Shown: one piece after another, positions 1-7,849 of the stretch
How the letters are laid out: each line of letters starts with the position of its first letter
How positions within the stretch are numbered: position 1 is the first letter of the stretch
Assembly: GCA_947460275.1 (NCBI GenBank)
Contig: CANHHZ010000045.1
Coordinates: 1-12,510 of the forward strand
Length of the DNA stretch: 12,510 nt
From: Sphingobacteriaceae bacterium
GTDB lineage: Bacteria > Bacteroidota > Bacteroidia > Sphingobacteriales > Sphingobacteriaceae
Direction: 5' to 3'
Translations under genes and position numbers: made by a program
Notes under the pieces: generated by a model
What the model was told of the DNA's origin: nothing
The model's input: the letters and a program-made list of their open reading frames with translations, nothing else
Databases searched by the model: none

Positions 1-477
1 GAGTTGTGGGTCTAATTCTAACGCTTTACTTTCCACTTTCCACTTTTGACTTTCCACTTTTGACTTTCCACTTTCCACTTTCGACTTCAGACCTCGGACT
101 TGACTCTTCTTAATTCTCCCGTATGGTGGTCTAAACAAATTAGTTTGTGTAAGCTGTTGGCATTTTAAAAAGTTTTCTAAATAGGTTTTGTCGTCGGTTT
201 TCCATCCGTTGAGGTGGTTAAAAGTATGGTTGCCAATACTATGGCCATCGTTTTTTACTTGTTCAAATACCTCGGGATGTTTGCTGATGTTGTCGCCAAT
301 GCAAAAAAATGTAGCTTTAATGTGGTAGTTTTTTAAAGTATTTAACACAAAGGTTGTAACATTGGGTAGGGGTCCATCGTCAAAGGTGAGATAAACAATT
401 TTCTCTGAGCGAGATTTATTCCATACCAATGATGGATAAAGCCATTTGAGCAGCAGCGGAGATTTGACCAAGTACAT
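1..477 (-). CDS. Polysaccharide deacetylase (NodB domain), 3' end outside window
   Basis: A metal-dependent carbohydrate esterase of family CE4, expected to remove N-acetyl groups from cell-envelope sugars such as peptidoglycan. The frame starts at ATG 477 and stays open for 159 codons to the left edge, so the C-terminal part is missing. The NodB motifs are intact: TFDDG at residues 31-35 (D34 metal ligand), HTFNH at 84-88 (H84 and H88 metal ligands) and FRPPYG at 115-120. Family members usually continue from RPPYG through a short helix to a WDV-type strand. Here residues from about 127 to 151 are instead a lysine/serine-rich repeat (KVES units) encoded by a 7-bp minisatellite, followed by ALELDPQL, which could be the resumption of the fold. 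The N-terminus has no clear signal peptide but has a hydrophobic stretch near residues 7-19. It is divergent from the TolC gene. Activity cannot be judged without the missing end. Confidence 0.88.
   Translation of the reverse strand, partial: MYLVKSPLLLKWLYPSLVWNKSRSEKIVYLTFDDGPLPNVTTFVLNTLKNYHIKATFFCIGDNISKHPEVFEQVKNDGHSIGNHTFNHLNGWKTDDKTYLENFLKCQQLTQTNLFRPPYGRIKKSQVRGLKSKVESGKSKVESQKWKVESKALELDPQL
26..102. repeat. 7-bp minisatellite, 11 units, inside the deacetylase gene
   Basis: Eleven uninterrupted 7-bp units of the form NNACTTT (plus strand) run from 26 to 102. The variants are CCACTTT (five copies), TGACTTT (two), TTACTTT, CGACTTC, AGACCTC and GGACTTG. Read on the minus strand, where the gene lies, the unit is AAAGTNN and contains no stop in any frame. 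Because 7 is not a multiple of 3, three units (21 bp) make one 7-residue protein repeat, seen as KVESGKS, KVESQKW and KVESKAL. Similar AAGTC/AAGTGG-type arrays are, from memory, common between genes in Sphingobacteriaceae. Finding one inside a conserved domain is less usual. Confidence 0.9.
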
Positions 478-562
478 CGCCAAATGTAAATAATTATTGG
501 CTTTTATTTAAAAATTAACAAATCATTGAACTTGTTTATTTAATATTGTGAAACCAATTTTT

Positions 563-1912
563 ATGAAATACACCGTAAAATTTAGCTTAGCTAAGCTTAC
601 TTTTCTTTTTACTTTAACGCTTGCATCAGTAACAGGTTTTGCGCAAGAAACCATTACCATACAACAAGCCATAGAAAAAACGCTTGCCAACAATCTGCAA
701 ATCAAACAGTCTAAGCTGAGCGAAAGCCTTTCCGATTTAAATTTAAAACAATCGCAATTGGCTTTGTATCCAAGTTTTAACACCAATATTGCACAAAACA
801 TGGGTTGGGGACGTAATCAAGTGGCTTCGGGTTTGTTTTTAAACACTCAAAACTATGTTTTAAATACAGGGGTAAGTTCTAGTATCGATGTGTTTAATGG
901 TTTTACTAAAATTAATCAAATTAAGCAAAACAAGGTGCTTTTAGACGCCGGAAAAACCAATACCGAAAAAGTTAAAAACGATTTAACCTTATCGGTAATT
1001 ACCGCTTATTTACAAATATTGTACAACAAAGATTTTTTAACAGCCGCACAAGATCAATTAAAAGTAGCACAACAACAATTGGCGCAACAACAAAAATTAT
1101 TGGATGTGGGCAACAAAACAATGGCCGATTTATCGCAGTCTAAATCTCAGTTGGCCACCGCCGAACTTAATGTAACCAATGCTGCAAACGCACTTTCTAT
1201 TTCTTACCTTAACTTGGCACAGCTGATGGATATTCCTTCGGCCACAGTTTACGATATTGAAGCCCCGCTGATTGATAGTTTTAAAAACCCATCCACAAAA
1301 TACAATGCCGAAGAAGTGTATGGCAATGCCTTAGCTATTTTTCCGGATACTAAATTAGCCGCCTTAAATACCCAGGCCGCAAAGTTGGCCGTTAGCATTG
1401 CCAAAGGGAATTTGTATCCTCGCTTGTCGTTAAGTGGTAGCTTTGGAAGTTCTTATTTTTATAATTATACTGCCAACATTGCCAACCAAGCTTTTAAGGA
1501 TCAGCTAAAAAATAACATTTCTAAAAGTGTAGGGTTAAACCTTTCTATTCCAATATTTAATGGTTTACAGGCTAAAAGTGGGGTTAGGCGAGCCCATATC
1601 AACTACATGCAAACCGAAAACCAAGAGTTGCTTACCAAAAACAACCTCAACAAAATTATTTATCAGGCAGTTGCCGATTTAAAAGCCGCCGAAAGTCGCT
1701 ATCAATCTACCACCAACGCCTTTGCGGCACAAACAGATGCTTTTTACGTGATAGACCAGCGCTACAATGTAGGTTTAGTCAATGCCTTAGATTACAGTAC
1801 AGCTTTAAACAACAAAAACAAGGCCCAAATAGACTTGATACAAGCCAAATACGATTTGCTGTTTAGAGCAAAAGTGATTGATTATTATTTAGGCAAACAA
1901 ATTATATTTTAA
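563..1912 (+). CDS. TolC-family outer-membrane efflux channel
   Basis: Outer-membrane factor that forms the exit duct of a tripartite export system. The protein has 449 residues, typical for the family. A signal peptide spans about residues 1-27, with a basic start, a hydrophobic core TFLFTLTLA and likely cleavage after GFA before QETITI. Two outer-membrane-efflux repeats follow, rich in long amphipathic helices with many Gln, Ala and Asn residues (for example around residues 150-215), each containing strand-like segments expected for the barrel. I chose ATG 563 because it gives a compact signal peptide. GTG 548 is in frame 15 bp upstream and would add MKPIF. The adaptor gene starts 30 bp downstream, so the two are almost certainly co-transcribed. 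The substrate cannot be read from the sequence. Confidence 0.9.
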   Translation: MKYTVKFSLAKLTFLFTLTLASVTGFAQETITIQQAIEKTLANNLQIKQSKLSESLSDLNLKQSQLALYPSFNTNIAQNMGWGRNQVASGLFLNTQNYVLNTGVSSSIDVFNGFTKINQIKQNKVLLDAGKTNTEKVKNDLTLSVITAYLQILYNKDFLTAAQDQLKVAQQQLAQQQKLLDVGNKTMADLSQSKSQLATAELNVTNAANALSISYLNLAQLMDIPSATVYDIEAPLIDSFKNPSTKYNAEEVYGNALAIFPDTKLAALNTQAAKLAVSIAKGNLYPRLSLSGSFGSSYFYNYTANIANQAFKDQLKNNISKSVGLNLSIPIFNGLQAKSGVRRAHINYMQTENQELLTKNNLNKIIYQAVADLKAAESRYQSTTNAFAAQTDAFYVIDQRYNVGLVNALDYSTALNNKNKAQIDLIQAKYDLLFRAKVIDYYLGKQIIF

Positions 1913-1942
1913 AATTACATACAAATCATACTCATACATATT

Positions 1943-3307
1943 ATGAAACTTAAACACATATTAATTGCCGTTGGTGTATTGCTTGCATTGCTAATTACGG
2001 CCAAGCTTACTGGTTTAATTGGTGGCGAAAAAATGGAAAAGGTAACGACAGACAAAGCAGCCGAGCAGGTTGTGATAGAAACCGTTACAGCCAGTGGCAA
2101 AGTACAGCCCGAAACAGAAGTAAAGCTCAGCTCTGAGGTGTCGGGCGAAGTAACCGAACTTTTGGTAAAAGAAGGCGATGTGGTAAAAAAAGGCCAATTG
2201 TTATGTAAAGTTAGACCAGATGTATTGCAATCAGGATACGAAAGGGCCGTGGCTTCTTACAACTCACAAAAAGCAAGTGTTGCTGCATCAGGTCAACAAT
2301 TGATACAAACGCAGGCTAATTTTGTAAACGCAGAGGCTACTTACAAACGTAATGTAGAGTTGTTCAACAAAAAAGTAATTTCGGCAGCCGAGTTTGATGC
2401 TGCTAAAGCCGCTTATTTAACAGCAAAAGCAAATTTGGCCAGCGCCAAAGAAAGCTTAACGGGTTCGAAATTTGGTTTAGAACAATCGGGAGCTAACGTA
2501 AAAGAAGCGGGTGCCAATTTGGCCAAAACTACTATTTATGCGCCTGTTGATGGGGTAGTGTCTAAGCTTTCTATCGAATTGGGCGACCGTATTTTAGGAA
2601 CTTCGCAAATGGCCGGAACAGAAATTATGCGTATTTCTAACTTGAGTTCTATGGAAGTAAATGTTGATGTTAACGAAAACGACATTAATCGCGTAAACGT
2701 TGGCGATAGCGCTACCATAGAGGTAGATGCCTTTGCAGATAAAAAATTTAAAGGTATAGTTACCGAAATTGCAAGTTCATCAACCAGCGTTGGTGCTGCC
2801 AATACTTCGGTAGATCAAGTAACTAATTTTCTAGTAAAAGTGCGCATCTTGCCCGATTCTTATCAAGATGAAAAACGTGGCGCTAAAAATTTACCTTCGC
2901 CATTTAGACCTGGTCTTTCGGCAACAGTTGATATTGAAAGCGAATCGGTTAGAGCTTTAGCGGTGCCAATTCAAGCAGTGTTTACAGGCGATAAAGATAA
3001 ATCTACTGATCCGATGGCCAATGCCGGTAGCAACGACCAAAATGTAGACAAGCAAAAATCAAAGCTAAATGATAAAAACATCAAACAGTTTGTGTATTTG
3101 TTTGATAGCAAAACCACTTCGGTAAAAAAAGTACAAGTAACTACTGGAATTCAGAACGATCAATTTATCATCATCAAATCGGGTTTAAAAGTTGGCCAAG
3201 AAATTGTTTCCGGTCCTTATTCGGCTATCCAAAATAAACTTAAAGAGGGCATGAAAGTAGAAAAAACAACTAAGGATAAGCTATTTAGCACCGAAACAAA
3301 AAAGTAA
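1943..3307 (+). CDS. Periplasmic adaptor (membrane-fusion) subunit of an efflux system, HlyD/MacA type
   Basis: Adaptor that joins an inner-membrane transporter to the TolC-type channel encoded just upstream. It has 454 residues. An N-terminal membrane anchor covers about residues 5-26. The first half of the lipoyl-like domain is at about 52-90 (SGEVTELLVKEGDVVKKGQ). A long alpha-helical hairpin rich in Ala and Lys runs from about 92 to 192. The second lipoyl half is at about 194-220 (IYAPVDGVVSKL), followed by the beta-barrel region (VNVDVNENDINRVNVGD) and a membrane-proximal domain with a polar Lys/Asp/Asn insert at about 350-380. The architecture resembles adaptors that pair with MacB-type ABC permeases in Bacteroidota. 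No permease or ATPase gene follows, so the pump must be encoded elsewhere or lie beyond the deacetylase. A terminator-like hairpin lies 40 bp past the stop. Confidence 0.9.
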   Translation: MKLKHILIAVGVLLALLITAKLTGLIGGEKMEKVTTDKAAEQVVIETVTASGKVQPETEVKLSSEVSGEVTELLVKEGDVVKKGQLLCKVRPDVLQSGYERAVASYNSQKASVAASGQQLIQTQANFVNAEATYKRNVELFNKKVISAAEFDAAKAAYLTAKANLASAKESLTGSKFGLEQSGANVKEAGANLAKTTIYAPVDGVVSKLSIELGDRILGTSQMAGTEIMRISNLSSMEVNVDVNENDINRVNVGDSATIEVDAFADKKFKGIVTEIASSSTSVGAANTSVDQVTNFLVKVRILPDSYQDEKRGAKNLPSPFRPGLSATVDIESESVRALAVPIQAVFTGDKDKSTDPMANAGSNDQNVDKQKSKLNDKNIKQFVYLFDSKTTSVKKVQVTTGIQNDQFIIIKSGLKVGQEIVSGPYSAIQNKLKEGMKVEKTTKDKLFSTETKK

Positions 3308-3346
3308 GTGCGCTAAATCATAATTTTTTAAGTAATTTTGACTTGG

Positions 3347-3398
3347 TAAAGGTTTAAAGTAATTTGCAAATTGCATTTATTTTAAACCTTTATTTTTT
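3347..3398 (+). terminator. Rho-independent terminator after the efflux pair
   Basis: A perfect 12-bp inverted repeat, TAAAGGTTTAAA (3347-3358) and TTTAAACCTTTA (3381-3392), is followed at once by six T residues (3393-3398). The 22-nt loop itself contains the 12-bp palindrome AATTTGCAAATT (3361-3372). The stem has only two G-C pairs, so it is weaker than a GC-rich terminator. Its position between the adaptor stop and gpsA supports the call. Confidence 0.65.
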
Positions 3399-3425
3399 AA
3401 GCAAAATATAATCCTTGATGCGCTT

Positions 3426-4424
3426 ATGATACCTAAAATTGCAATGATTGGTGGCGGAAGTTGGGCTACAGCAATCATCAAAATGTTGTGTGATAACATT
3501 GCCGAAAAAGAAATTTATTGGTGGATGCGCAATGAAGAGGCCATTTCGCACATCAAAGCGTTTAAGCATAACCCTAATTATTTAAGCTCGGTAGAGATTA
3601 AAGTACCCGAAAGCAATATCACTTCTGATATCAAGTCAGTTATCGGTCTTGCCAATTACATTGTGTTAAACGTCCCTGCAGCTTTTTTAAAAGAAAGCCT
3701 AGCAGAAATTACCGAGGCAGATTTAAAAGGTAAGAAAATTGTTTCGGCCATAAAAGGTATTGTTCCCGATGAAAATTTAATCATTGGCGAGTTTATGCAC
3801 CAAAAATACAATATTCCGCTAAGCGATATTTTGGTGATTAGTGGCCCATGCCACGCCGAAGAGGTGGCTTTAGAAAAACTTTCTTATTTAACCATCGCTA
3901 GCATGGACACGAATTTGGCCTCAAATTTTGCCAAATTATTAAACACTAGATACATTAAAACCAATGTTTCTGACGATATTTTTGGAACCGAATATGCTGC
4001 GGTACTTAAAAATATTTACGCTGTTGCAAGTGGTATTTGTCGGGGTTTGGGCTATGGCGACAATTTTCAAGCCGTACTCATTTCAAATGCCATCCGCGAA
4101 ATTAAGGCTTTTGTTGATGCTGTACATCCTATAGAAAGAGACATCATCGAATCGGCTTATTTAGGCGATTTGCTGGTAACTGCTTATTCGCAGTTTAGCC
4201 GCAACCGTACTTTTGGCAATATGATAGGCAAGGGTTATACCGTAAAATCGGCGCAGCTAGAAATGAATATGATTGCCGAAGGCTATTATGCGGTAAGCTG
4301 TATGCACCATATCAACAAGAAATACAAGGTAGAAATGCCTATCAGCAGAGCTGTTTACGCTATTTTGTACGAAAAACACTCACCACTCATCGAAATGAAA
4401 TTGCTAACCGAGCAGTTGAGTTAA
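3426..4424 (+). CDS. gpsA: NAD(P)H-dependent glycerol-3-phosphate dehydrogenase
   Basis: Cytosolic enzyme that reduces dihydroxyacetone phosphate to sn-glycerol 3-phosphate, the backbone of phospholipids. It has 332 residues, the usual length. The Rossmann nucleotide loop is at residues 9-16 (GGGSWATA, family consensus GxGxWGTA). Other family motifs are SAIKGI (107-112, Lys 110), GPCHAEEV (140-147), KNIYAVASG (195-203, with the catalytic Lys expected at 195), GLGYGDN (207-213) and GDLLVTAYS followed by SRNRTFG (247-264). The substrate-binding Asp and the Arg-Asn pair are all present. It starts at ATG 3426, just downstream of the preceding terminator, so it probably has its own promoter between 3399 and 3425. 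It is convergent with the sbtA-family gene. Confidence 0.95.
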   Translation: MIPKIAMIGGGSWATAIIKMLCDNIAEKEIYWWMRNEEAISHIKAFKHNPNYLSSVEIKVPESNITSDIKSVIGLANYIVLNVPAAFLKESLAEITEADLKGKKIVSAIKGIVPDENLIIGEFMHQKYNIPLSDILVISGPCHAEEVALEKLSYLTIASMDTNLASNFAKLLNTRYIKTNVSDDIFGTEYAAVLKNIYAVASGICRGLGYGDNFQAVLISNAIREIKAFVDAVHPIERDIIESAYLGDLLVTAYSQFSRNRTFGNMIGKGYTVKSAQLEMNMIAEGYYAVSCMHHINKKYKVEMPISRAVYAILYEKHSPLIEMKLLTEQLS

Positions 4425-4480
4425 GTAGGAGCCACGTTGTTTGCGCTGAACTATCATTTTTAATTTTTTTTAGCATGCTG

Positions 4481-4508
4481 GTCTTTGTCCATACAAAGGC
4501 GTCTTTTT
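4481..4508 (+). terminator. Terminator after gpsA
   Basis: The stem is GTCTTTGT (4481-4488) with ACAAAGGC (4493-4500): eight pairs including one G-T wobble and a 4-base loop CCAT. It is followed by GTC and then five T residues (4504-4508). It lies about 57 bp past the gpsA stop in a 121-bp convergent gap. The T-run is on the plus-strand side only, so it serves gpsA better than the opposing gene. Nothing else is seen in this gap. Confidence 0.55.
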
Positions 4509-4545
4509 CAAAACATTGGTATTTTGCTCCATTCTATAAACCAAA

Positions 4546-5508
4546 TTAACAGTTTTGAACTATTAAAAAGTAGATTGGTAAGCCAATGGTGATATTGATT
4601 GGAAAAGTTACGGCAAGCGCCATAGGTAAATACAAACCTGGGTTTGCTTTTGGTACAGATATTTTCATGGCCGCCGGAACAGCAATGTACGATGCACTAG
4701 CAGCCAACACAGCGAAAATAAATCTATTGGCAATATCATCAGTAACCAATGCGCTTAACACTGCAAAAACACATCCATTAAGCAAAGGGATGAGCATGGC
4801 AAAAAAGAAAGGAAACCAACCAAAAGAAAAGAATGATTTTAATTTTTTTCCACTTGTAATTCCCATATCTAAAAGAAAAATGGCAAGAAATCCTTTAAAA
4901 AGATCGTTCGTAAACGGCTTAATTCCTTCTGCCTGCTTGGCATCGGCTAAAAAACCTATAACTAAGCTTCCTAGGATCAACAATACACTGCCGTTAGTAA
5001 AAGAGTGTTTTAAGAGCGAGTTTTTGTTGAGGTTACCCGCTTGACCTTTGCTAAATTTCGATATCAACACAAACCCAATCACAATTGCAGGCGATTCCAT
5101 AAGCGCCATAATAGCTACCATATGGCCATGAAGAATCAATTGATGGGCTTCCAAATAAGAAGCAGCAGTAACAAAAGTTACGGCACTTACCGAACCATAG
5201 GCTGCTGCAATGGCTCCTGCATCAAAAACATTTAACTTTTTTTTAAGGATAAAGAAAGTATAAAAAGGGATGACCAGTGATATGCTAATGCCAAATAACA
5301 TAGACCAAGCAATTTCGCTTGTAAATGCTTCGTGGGATAGTTCTTGGCCTCCCTTAAATCCAATAGCGAAGAGGAGGTAAAGCGAAATAAATTTTGAAGA
5401 ATTTGGTGGAATTTCTAAATCGCTTTTTAAGTAAACGGCAATAATACCGAGGACAAAAAATAAAAGCGCTGGGTTGGTTAAATTCTCAATAAGTAGGTTA
5501 AAGTTCAT
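4546..5508 (-). CDS. SbtA-family sodium-dependent bicarbonate transporter
   Basis: Inner-membrane permease of the SbtA (former DUF897) family, whose cyanobacterial members import bicarbonate with sodium. It has 320 residues, shorter than the roughly 370 I recall for cyanobacterial SbtA, and contains about ten hydrophobic segments. Family signatures are clear: LLFAIGFKGG (residues 45-54), AAAYGSVSAVTFVTA (100-114), ALMESPAI (about 135-142), LLDMG (about 212-216) and the C-terminal block SASYIAVPAA followed by PKANPGLYLPMALAVTFPIN. It is the last gene of the minus-strand cluster, starting 19 bp after the pyrC stop. No SbtB-type PII partner is encoded nearby. Transport has, to my knowledge, been shown mainly in cyanobacteria, so bicarbonate as the substrate here is an inference from the family. 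Confidence 0.87.
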   Translation of the reverse strand: MNFNLLIENLTNPALLFFVLGIIAVYLKSDLEIPPNSSKFISLYLLFAIGFKGGQELSHEAFTSEIAWSMLFGISISLVIPFYTFFILKKKLNVFDAGAIAAAYGSVSAVTFVTAASYLEAHQLILHGHMVAIMALMESPAIVIGFVLISKFSKGQAGNLNKNSLLKHSFTNGSVLLILGSLVIGFLADAKQAEGIKPFTNDLFKGFLAIFLLDMGITSGKKLKSFFSFGWFPFFFAMLIPLLNGCVFAVLSALVTDDIANRFIFAVLAASASYIAVPAAMKISVPKANPGLYLPMALAVTFPINITIGLPIYFLIVQNC

Positions 5509-5527
5509 TTTTTTTAGTTAGTTCTTA

Positions 5528-6880
5528 TTATCTGGTTTTTGAAAAGCTAAGTCGCTTTCCTTTTTTACTGTCGTTAAATACACCGTTATTGTAAACCAAC
5601 TCTCCGTTTACAAAGGTTTTTAATATTTTGCTTTTAAAAATTTGGTTTTCAAAGGGCGACCATTTGCATTGGTACAATATATTTTTTGGGCTTACTTTCC
5701 AATTGCTGTTTAGGTTTACCAAAGTTAAATCAGCAAAATATCCTTCTCTAACATAGCCTCTTTCTTTTATTCTATAAATTTCAGCAACGTTATGACACAT
5801 TTTTTCAACTATTTTTTCTAAACTTATTTTGTTTTGGTGATACAATTCTAGCATGGCTGGTAGGGCATGCTGTACCAAAGGCCCGCCTGATAAAGCCTTA
5901 AAATAATTCCCGCATTTTTCTTCAAGGGTGTGTGGTGCGTGGTCTGTTGCAATAATATCTAACCTGTTTTCCAATAGTGCCGCTAACAGTCCATCTTTAT
6001 CTTTTTTAGTTTTAACGGATGGATTCCATTTAATTTTAGCGCCCAAATTTTCATAATCCTCATCGGTAAACCAAAGGTGATGGATGCAAGCTTCGGCAGT
6101 TATTCGTTTTTTTGGTAGTGGGATTTTGTTGGTCAAAAGATTGGCTTCGGCCAGTGTAGAAATGTGAAATAAGTGAAGGCGGTTATTGTGTTTTTTTGCG
6201 ATTTCCAGAACGCCTTGTGTGGCAGTTAAACAGGCCTGTTCGCTTCTAATGATAGGGTGAAATTCGAACGGAATGTCGTCTTTAAAGATGCTGCGGTATT
6301 TATCTGTATTATTTTTAATGATAAATTCGTTTTCGCTGTGTAGGGCAATTAAAGTTTCTGACCTTGAAAAAAGCTTTTCAAGAAAATCTGGGTAATTGGC
6401 TAATATGCCTTCATCGTTATTAAAGTAGAGCCCGTCGTCTGTTAGGCCACAAACGGTTTGGGTGTCTGTTTTTAGTGCCTCTTCTAAATTATCTTTATTG
6501 ATACCCATAAAAAAAGAATAATTTGCTAAAGAGCTTTTTGCAGCAATGCTATATTTATCTTCTAATAGTGCTTGTGTTAGGGTATTTGGAAGGGTATTTG
6601 GCATGTCCATATACGAAGTAATTCCACCGGCTACCGCTGCGCTAGATTCTGATAAAATAGTTGCTTTGTACGTAAGTCCGGGCTCTCTAAAATGCACTTG
6701 GTCATCAATAACCCCGGGCATTAAATGCAGTCCTTCGGCATTTATTTCGGTATATGCTTCTGCTCTAGATAAATTAATGCACGAGCTTATCTTTTCGATT
6801 TTTCCCTTCGAAAGGAGAAGATCAGCATTAAAAGTTTTACCTTCATTTACAACAGTAGCATTTCTAATAATTGTTTTCAT
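5528..6880 (-). CDS. pyrC: Dihydroorotase
   Basis: Amidohydrolase that cyclises carbamoyl-aspartate to dihydroorotate, the third step of pyrimidine synthesis. It has 450 residues. Landmarks in order are PGVIDDQVHFREP (55-67), GGITSYMDMPNT (85-96), LTDDG (146-150), HSENE (181-185), LFHIST (237-242, His 239), EACIHHLW (263-270) and IATDHAPHT (310-318, catalytic Asp 313). The classical first metal-binding pair is His-x-His; here it is Gln61-Val-His63, so one ligand differs. I recall this Gln as usual in Bacteroidota dihydroorotases, so it is probably a lineage feature and not a loss of function. The ATG directly abuts the Sua5 stop (TAA then ATG), indicating translational coupling. Hydantoinase or allantoinase activity is a less likely alternative. 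Confidence 0.88.
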   Translation of the reverse strand: MKTIIRNATVVNEGKTFNADLLLSKGKIEKISSCINLSRAEAYTEINAEGLHLMPGVIDDQVHFREPGLTYKATILSESSAAVAGGITSYMDMPNTLPNTLTQALLEDKYSIAAKSSLANYSFFMGINKDNLEEALKTDTQTVCGLTDDGLYFNNDEGILANYPDFLEKLFSRSETLIALHSENEFIIKNNTDKYRSIFKDDIPFEFHPIIRSEQACLTATQGVLEIAKKHNNRLHLFHISTLAEANLLTNKIPLPKKRITAEACIHHLWFTDEDYENLGAKIKWNPSVKTKKDKDGLLAALLENRLDIIATDHAPHTLEEKCGNYFKALSGGPLVQHALPAMLELYHQNKISLEKIVEKMCHNVAEIYRIKERGYVREGYFADLTLVNLNSNWKVSPKNILYQCKWSPFENQIFKSKILKTFVNGELVYNNGVFNDSKKGKRLSFSKTR

Positions 6881-7837
6881 TTATCCATTTTTGGTAGCTC
6901 TTTCAAGTCGGTCGTTTATTGTTTTGCCCAAATGTTCATCTGGAAGTCTTTGAGCAATGATTACATCAAGGTCTAATTTATCTAAATGGTGCATGGAACC
7001 GTATAAATTACTCGCAGCTTCGGTATAATTTCCGGCGCTAGAAAGAATTTCTTGATGCACTACATGGTTGCTTTTTACTGGGTTTTTAAAAATAAGCAAG
7101 CCAATTTTTTGGCCATCAAACTTTGCTATCAAACTGGTTAAGTCGTCTGTAAGATAGGTTTTGGTTTTTGGTGCATAATGCCTAGTAAGCATTCCGGGTG
7201 CTTTTGGGGTTTCGTTATTGTGGGTATGATACCGTATTGGGCCAATAATTTTTTCTATTTCTTCGATGGCCAAAGAGCCATGGCGGTAGAGTATAGCTTG
7301 GTTATTTTCAAAGCCAATAATGGTCGATTCAATTCCCATTTCGCAAGCTCCACCGTCTAAGATGACCTCAAGTTCATCTTTAAAATAATGGTACACATGC
7401 TCGGCGGTAGTTGGGCTTATAGAGCCGAACGGATTGGCACTTGGTGCAGCCAGTGGGAAATCTAATTGTTGTAACAACTCAAGTGTAAGTTGATGATTGG
7501 GTATTCTTACTGCTACAGTGTCATTTCCAGAGGTGACTAGATTTTGAATTTTTTCGTGTTTTTTAAGCACCAATGTAAGTGGCCCAGGCCAAAAATGATG
7601 GGCAAGCTTTTGTGCCATTGGAGGTATTTCTCTGGCAATTTCACTTAAATATTCGGCCGATTTGATGTGTACAATTAATGGGTTGTGGTGGGGTCTTTTT
7701 TTTAACTGAAATATTTTCTCAACAGCAATCTGGCTAAATGCGTTTCCCGCCAATCCATAAACTGTTTCTGTTGGAATAGCAACGAGTTGTCCGTTGATTA
7801 ATGCTTCTTTAGCTTTTTTAATATCTGTGGTGATCAA
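6881..7837 (-). CDS. L-threonylcarbamoyladenylate synthase, Sua5 type
   Basis: Makes threonylcarbamoyl-AMP from threonine, bicarbonate and ATP, the first step of the t6A modification at position 37 of tRNAs that read ANN codons. It has 318 residues. The YrdC domain covers about 1-200, with IPTETVYGLAGNAF (21-34), the KKRPHHNPL nucleotide-binding stretch (46-54), AVRIPNH and AAPSANPFG. A linker KAPGMLTRHYAPK leads to the C-terminal Sua5 domain, so this is the long TsaC2/Sua5 form and not the short TsaC. The start is TTG 7837. An in-frame TAA lies at 7841-7843 with only ATT and TTG after it, and the first internal ATG would remove the whole catalytic loop. It begins 12 bp after the DUF6671-like gene and ends where pyrC begins. 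Confidence 0.92.
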   Translation of the reverse strand: MITTDIKKAKEALINGQLVAIPTETVYGLAGNAFSQIAVEKIFQLKKRPHHNPLIVHIKSAEYLSEIAREIPPMAQKLAHHFWPGPLTLVLKKHEKIQNLVTSGNDTVAVRIPNHQLTLELLQQLDFPLAAPSANPFGSISPTTAEHVYHYFKDELEVILDGGACEMGIESTIIGFENNQAILYRHGSLAIEEIEKIIGPIRYHTHNNETPKAPGMLTRHYAPKTKTYLTDDLTSLIAKFDGQKIGLLIFKNPVKSNHVVHQEILSSAGNYTEAASNLYGSMHHLDKLDLDVIIAQRLPDEHLGKTINDRLERATKNG

Positions 7838-7849
7838 AATTTATTGTTT

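Noticed and set aside
1..109. Possible CRISPR array or transposon end at the left edge
   Set aside because: The units are 7 bp and contiguous with no spacers, which makes this a minisatellite. No terminal inverted repeat or transposase is present.
1..477. Calling the deacetylase a pseudogene because of the repeat
   Set aside because: The frame is open through the repeat to the window edge and all visible catalytic motifs are intact. Only the missing 3' part could show a break.
481..488. TACATTTG (minus strand), a perfect match to the Bacteroidota -7 element TAnnTTTG, just before the deacetylase ATG
   Set aside because: It lies only 3 bp from the ATG, would require a leaderless transcript, and no -33 element is found at the right distance. 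A chance match is likely.
548..562. GTG 548 as the start of the TolC-type gene
   Set aside because: ATG 563 gives a compact signal peptide and a more common start codon. GTG 548 cannot be excluded.
4586..5044. Plus-strand open frame of 152 codons opposite the SbtA-family gene
   Set aside because: The minus strand has clear SbtA motifs; the plus-strand product shows no domain and arises from codon bias.
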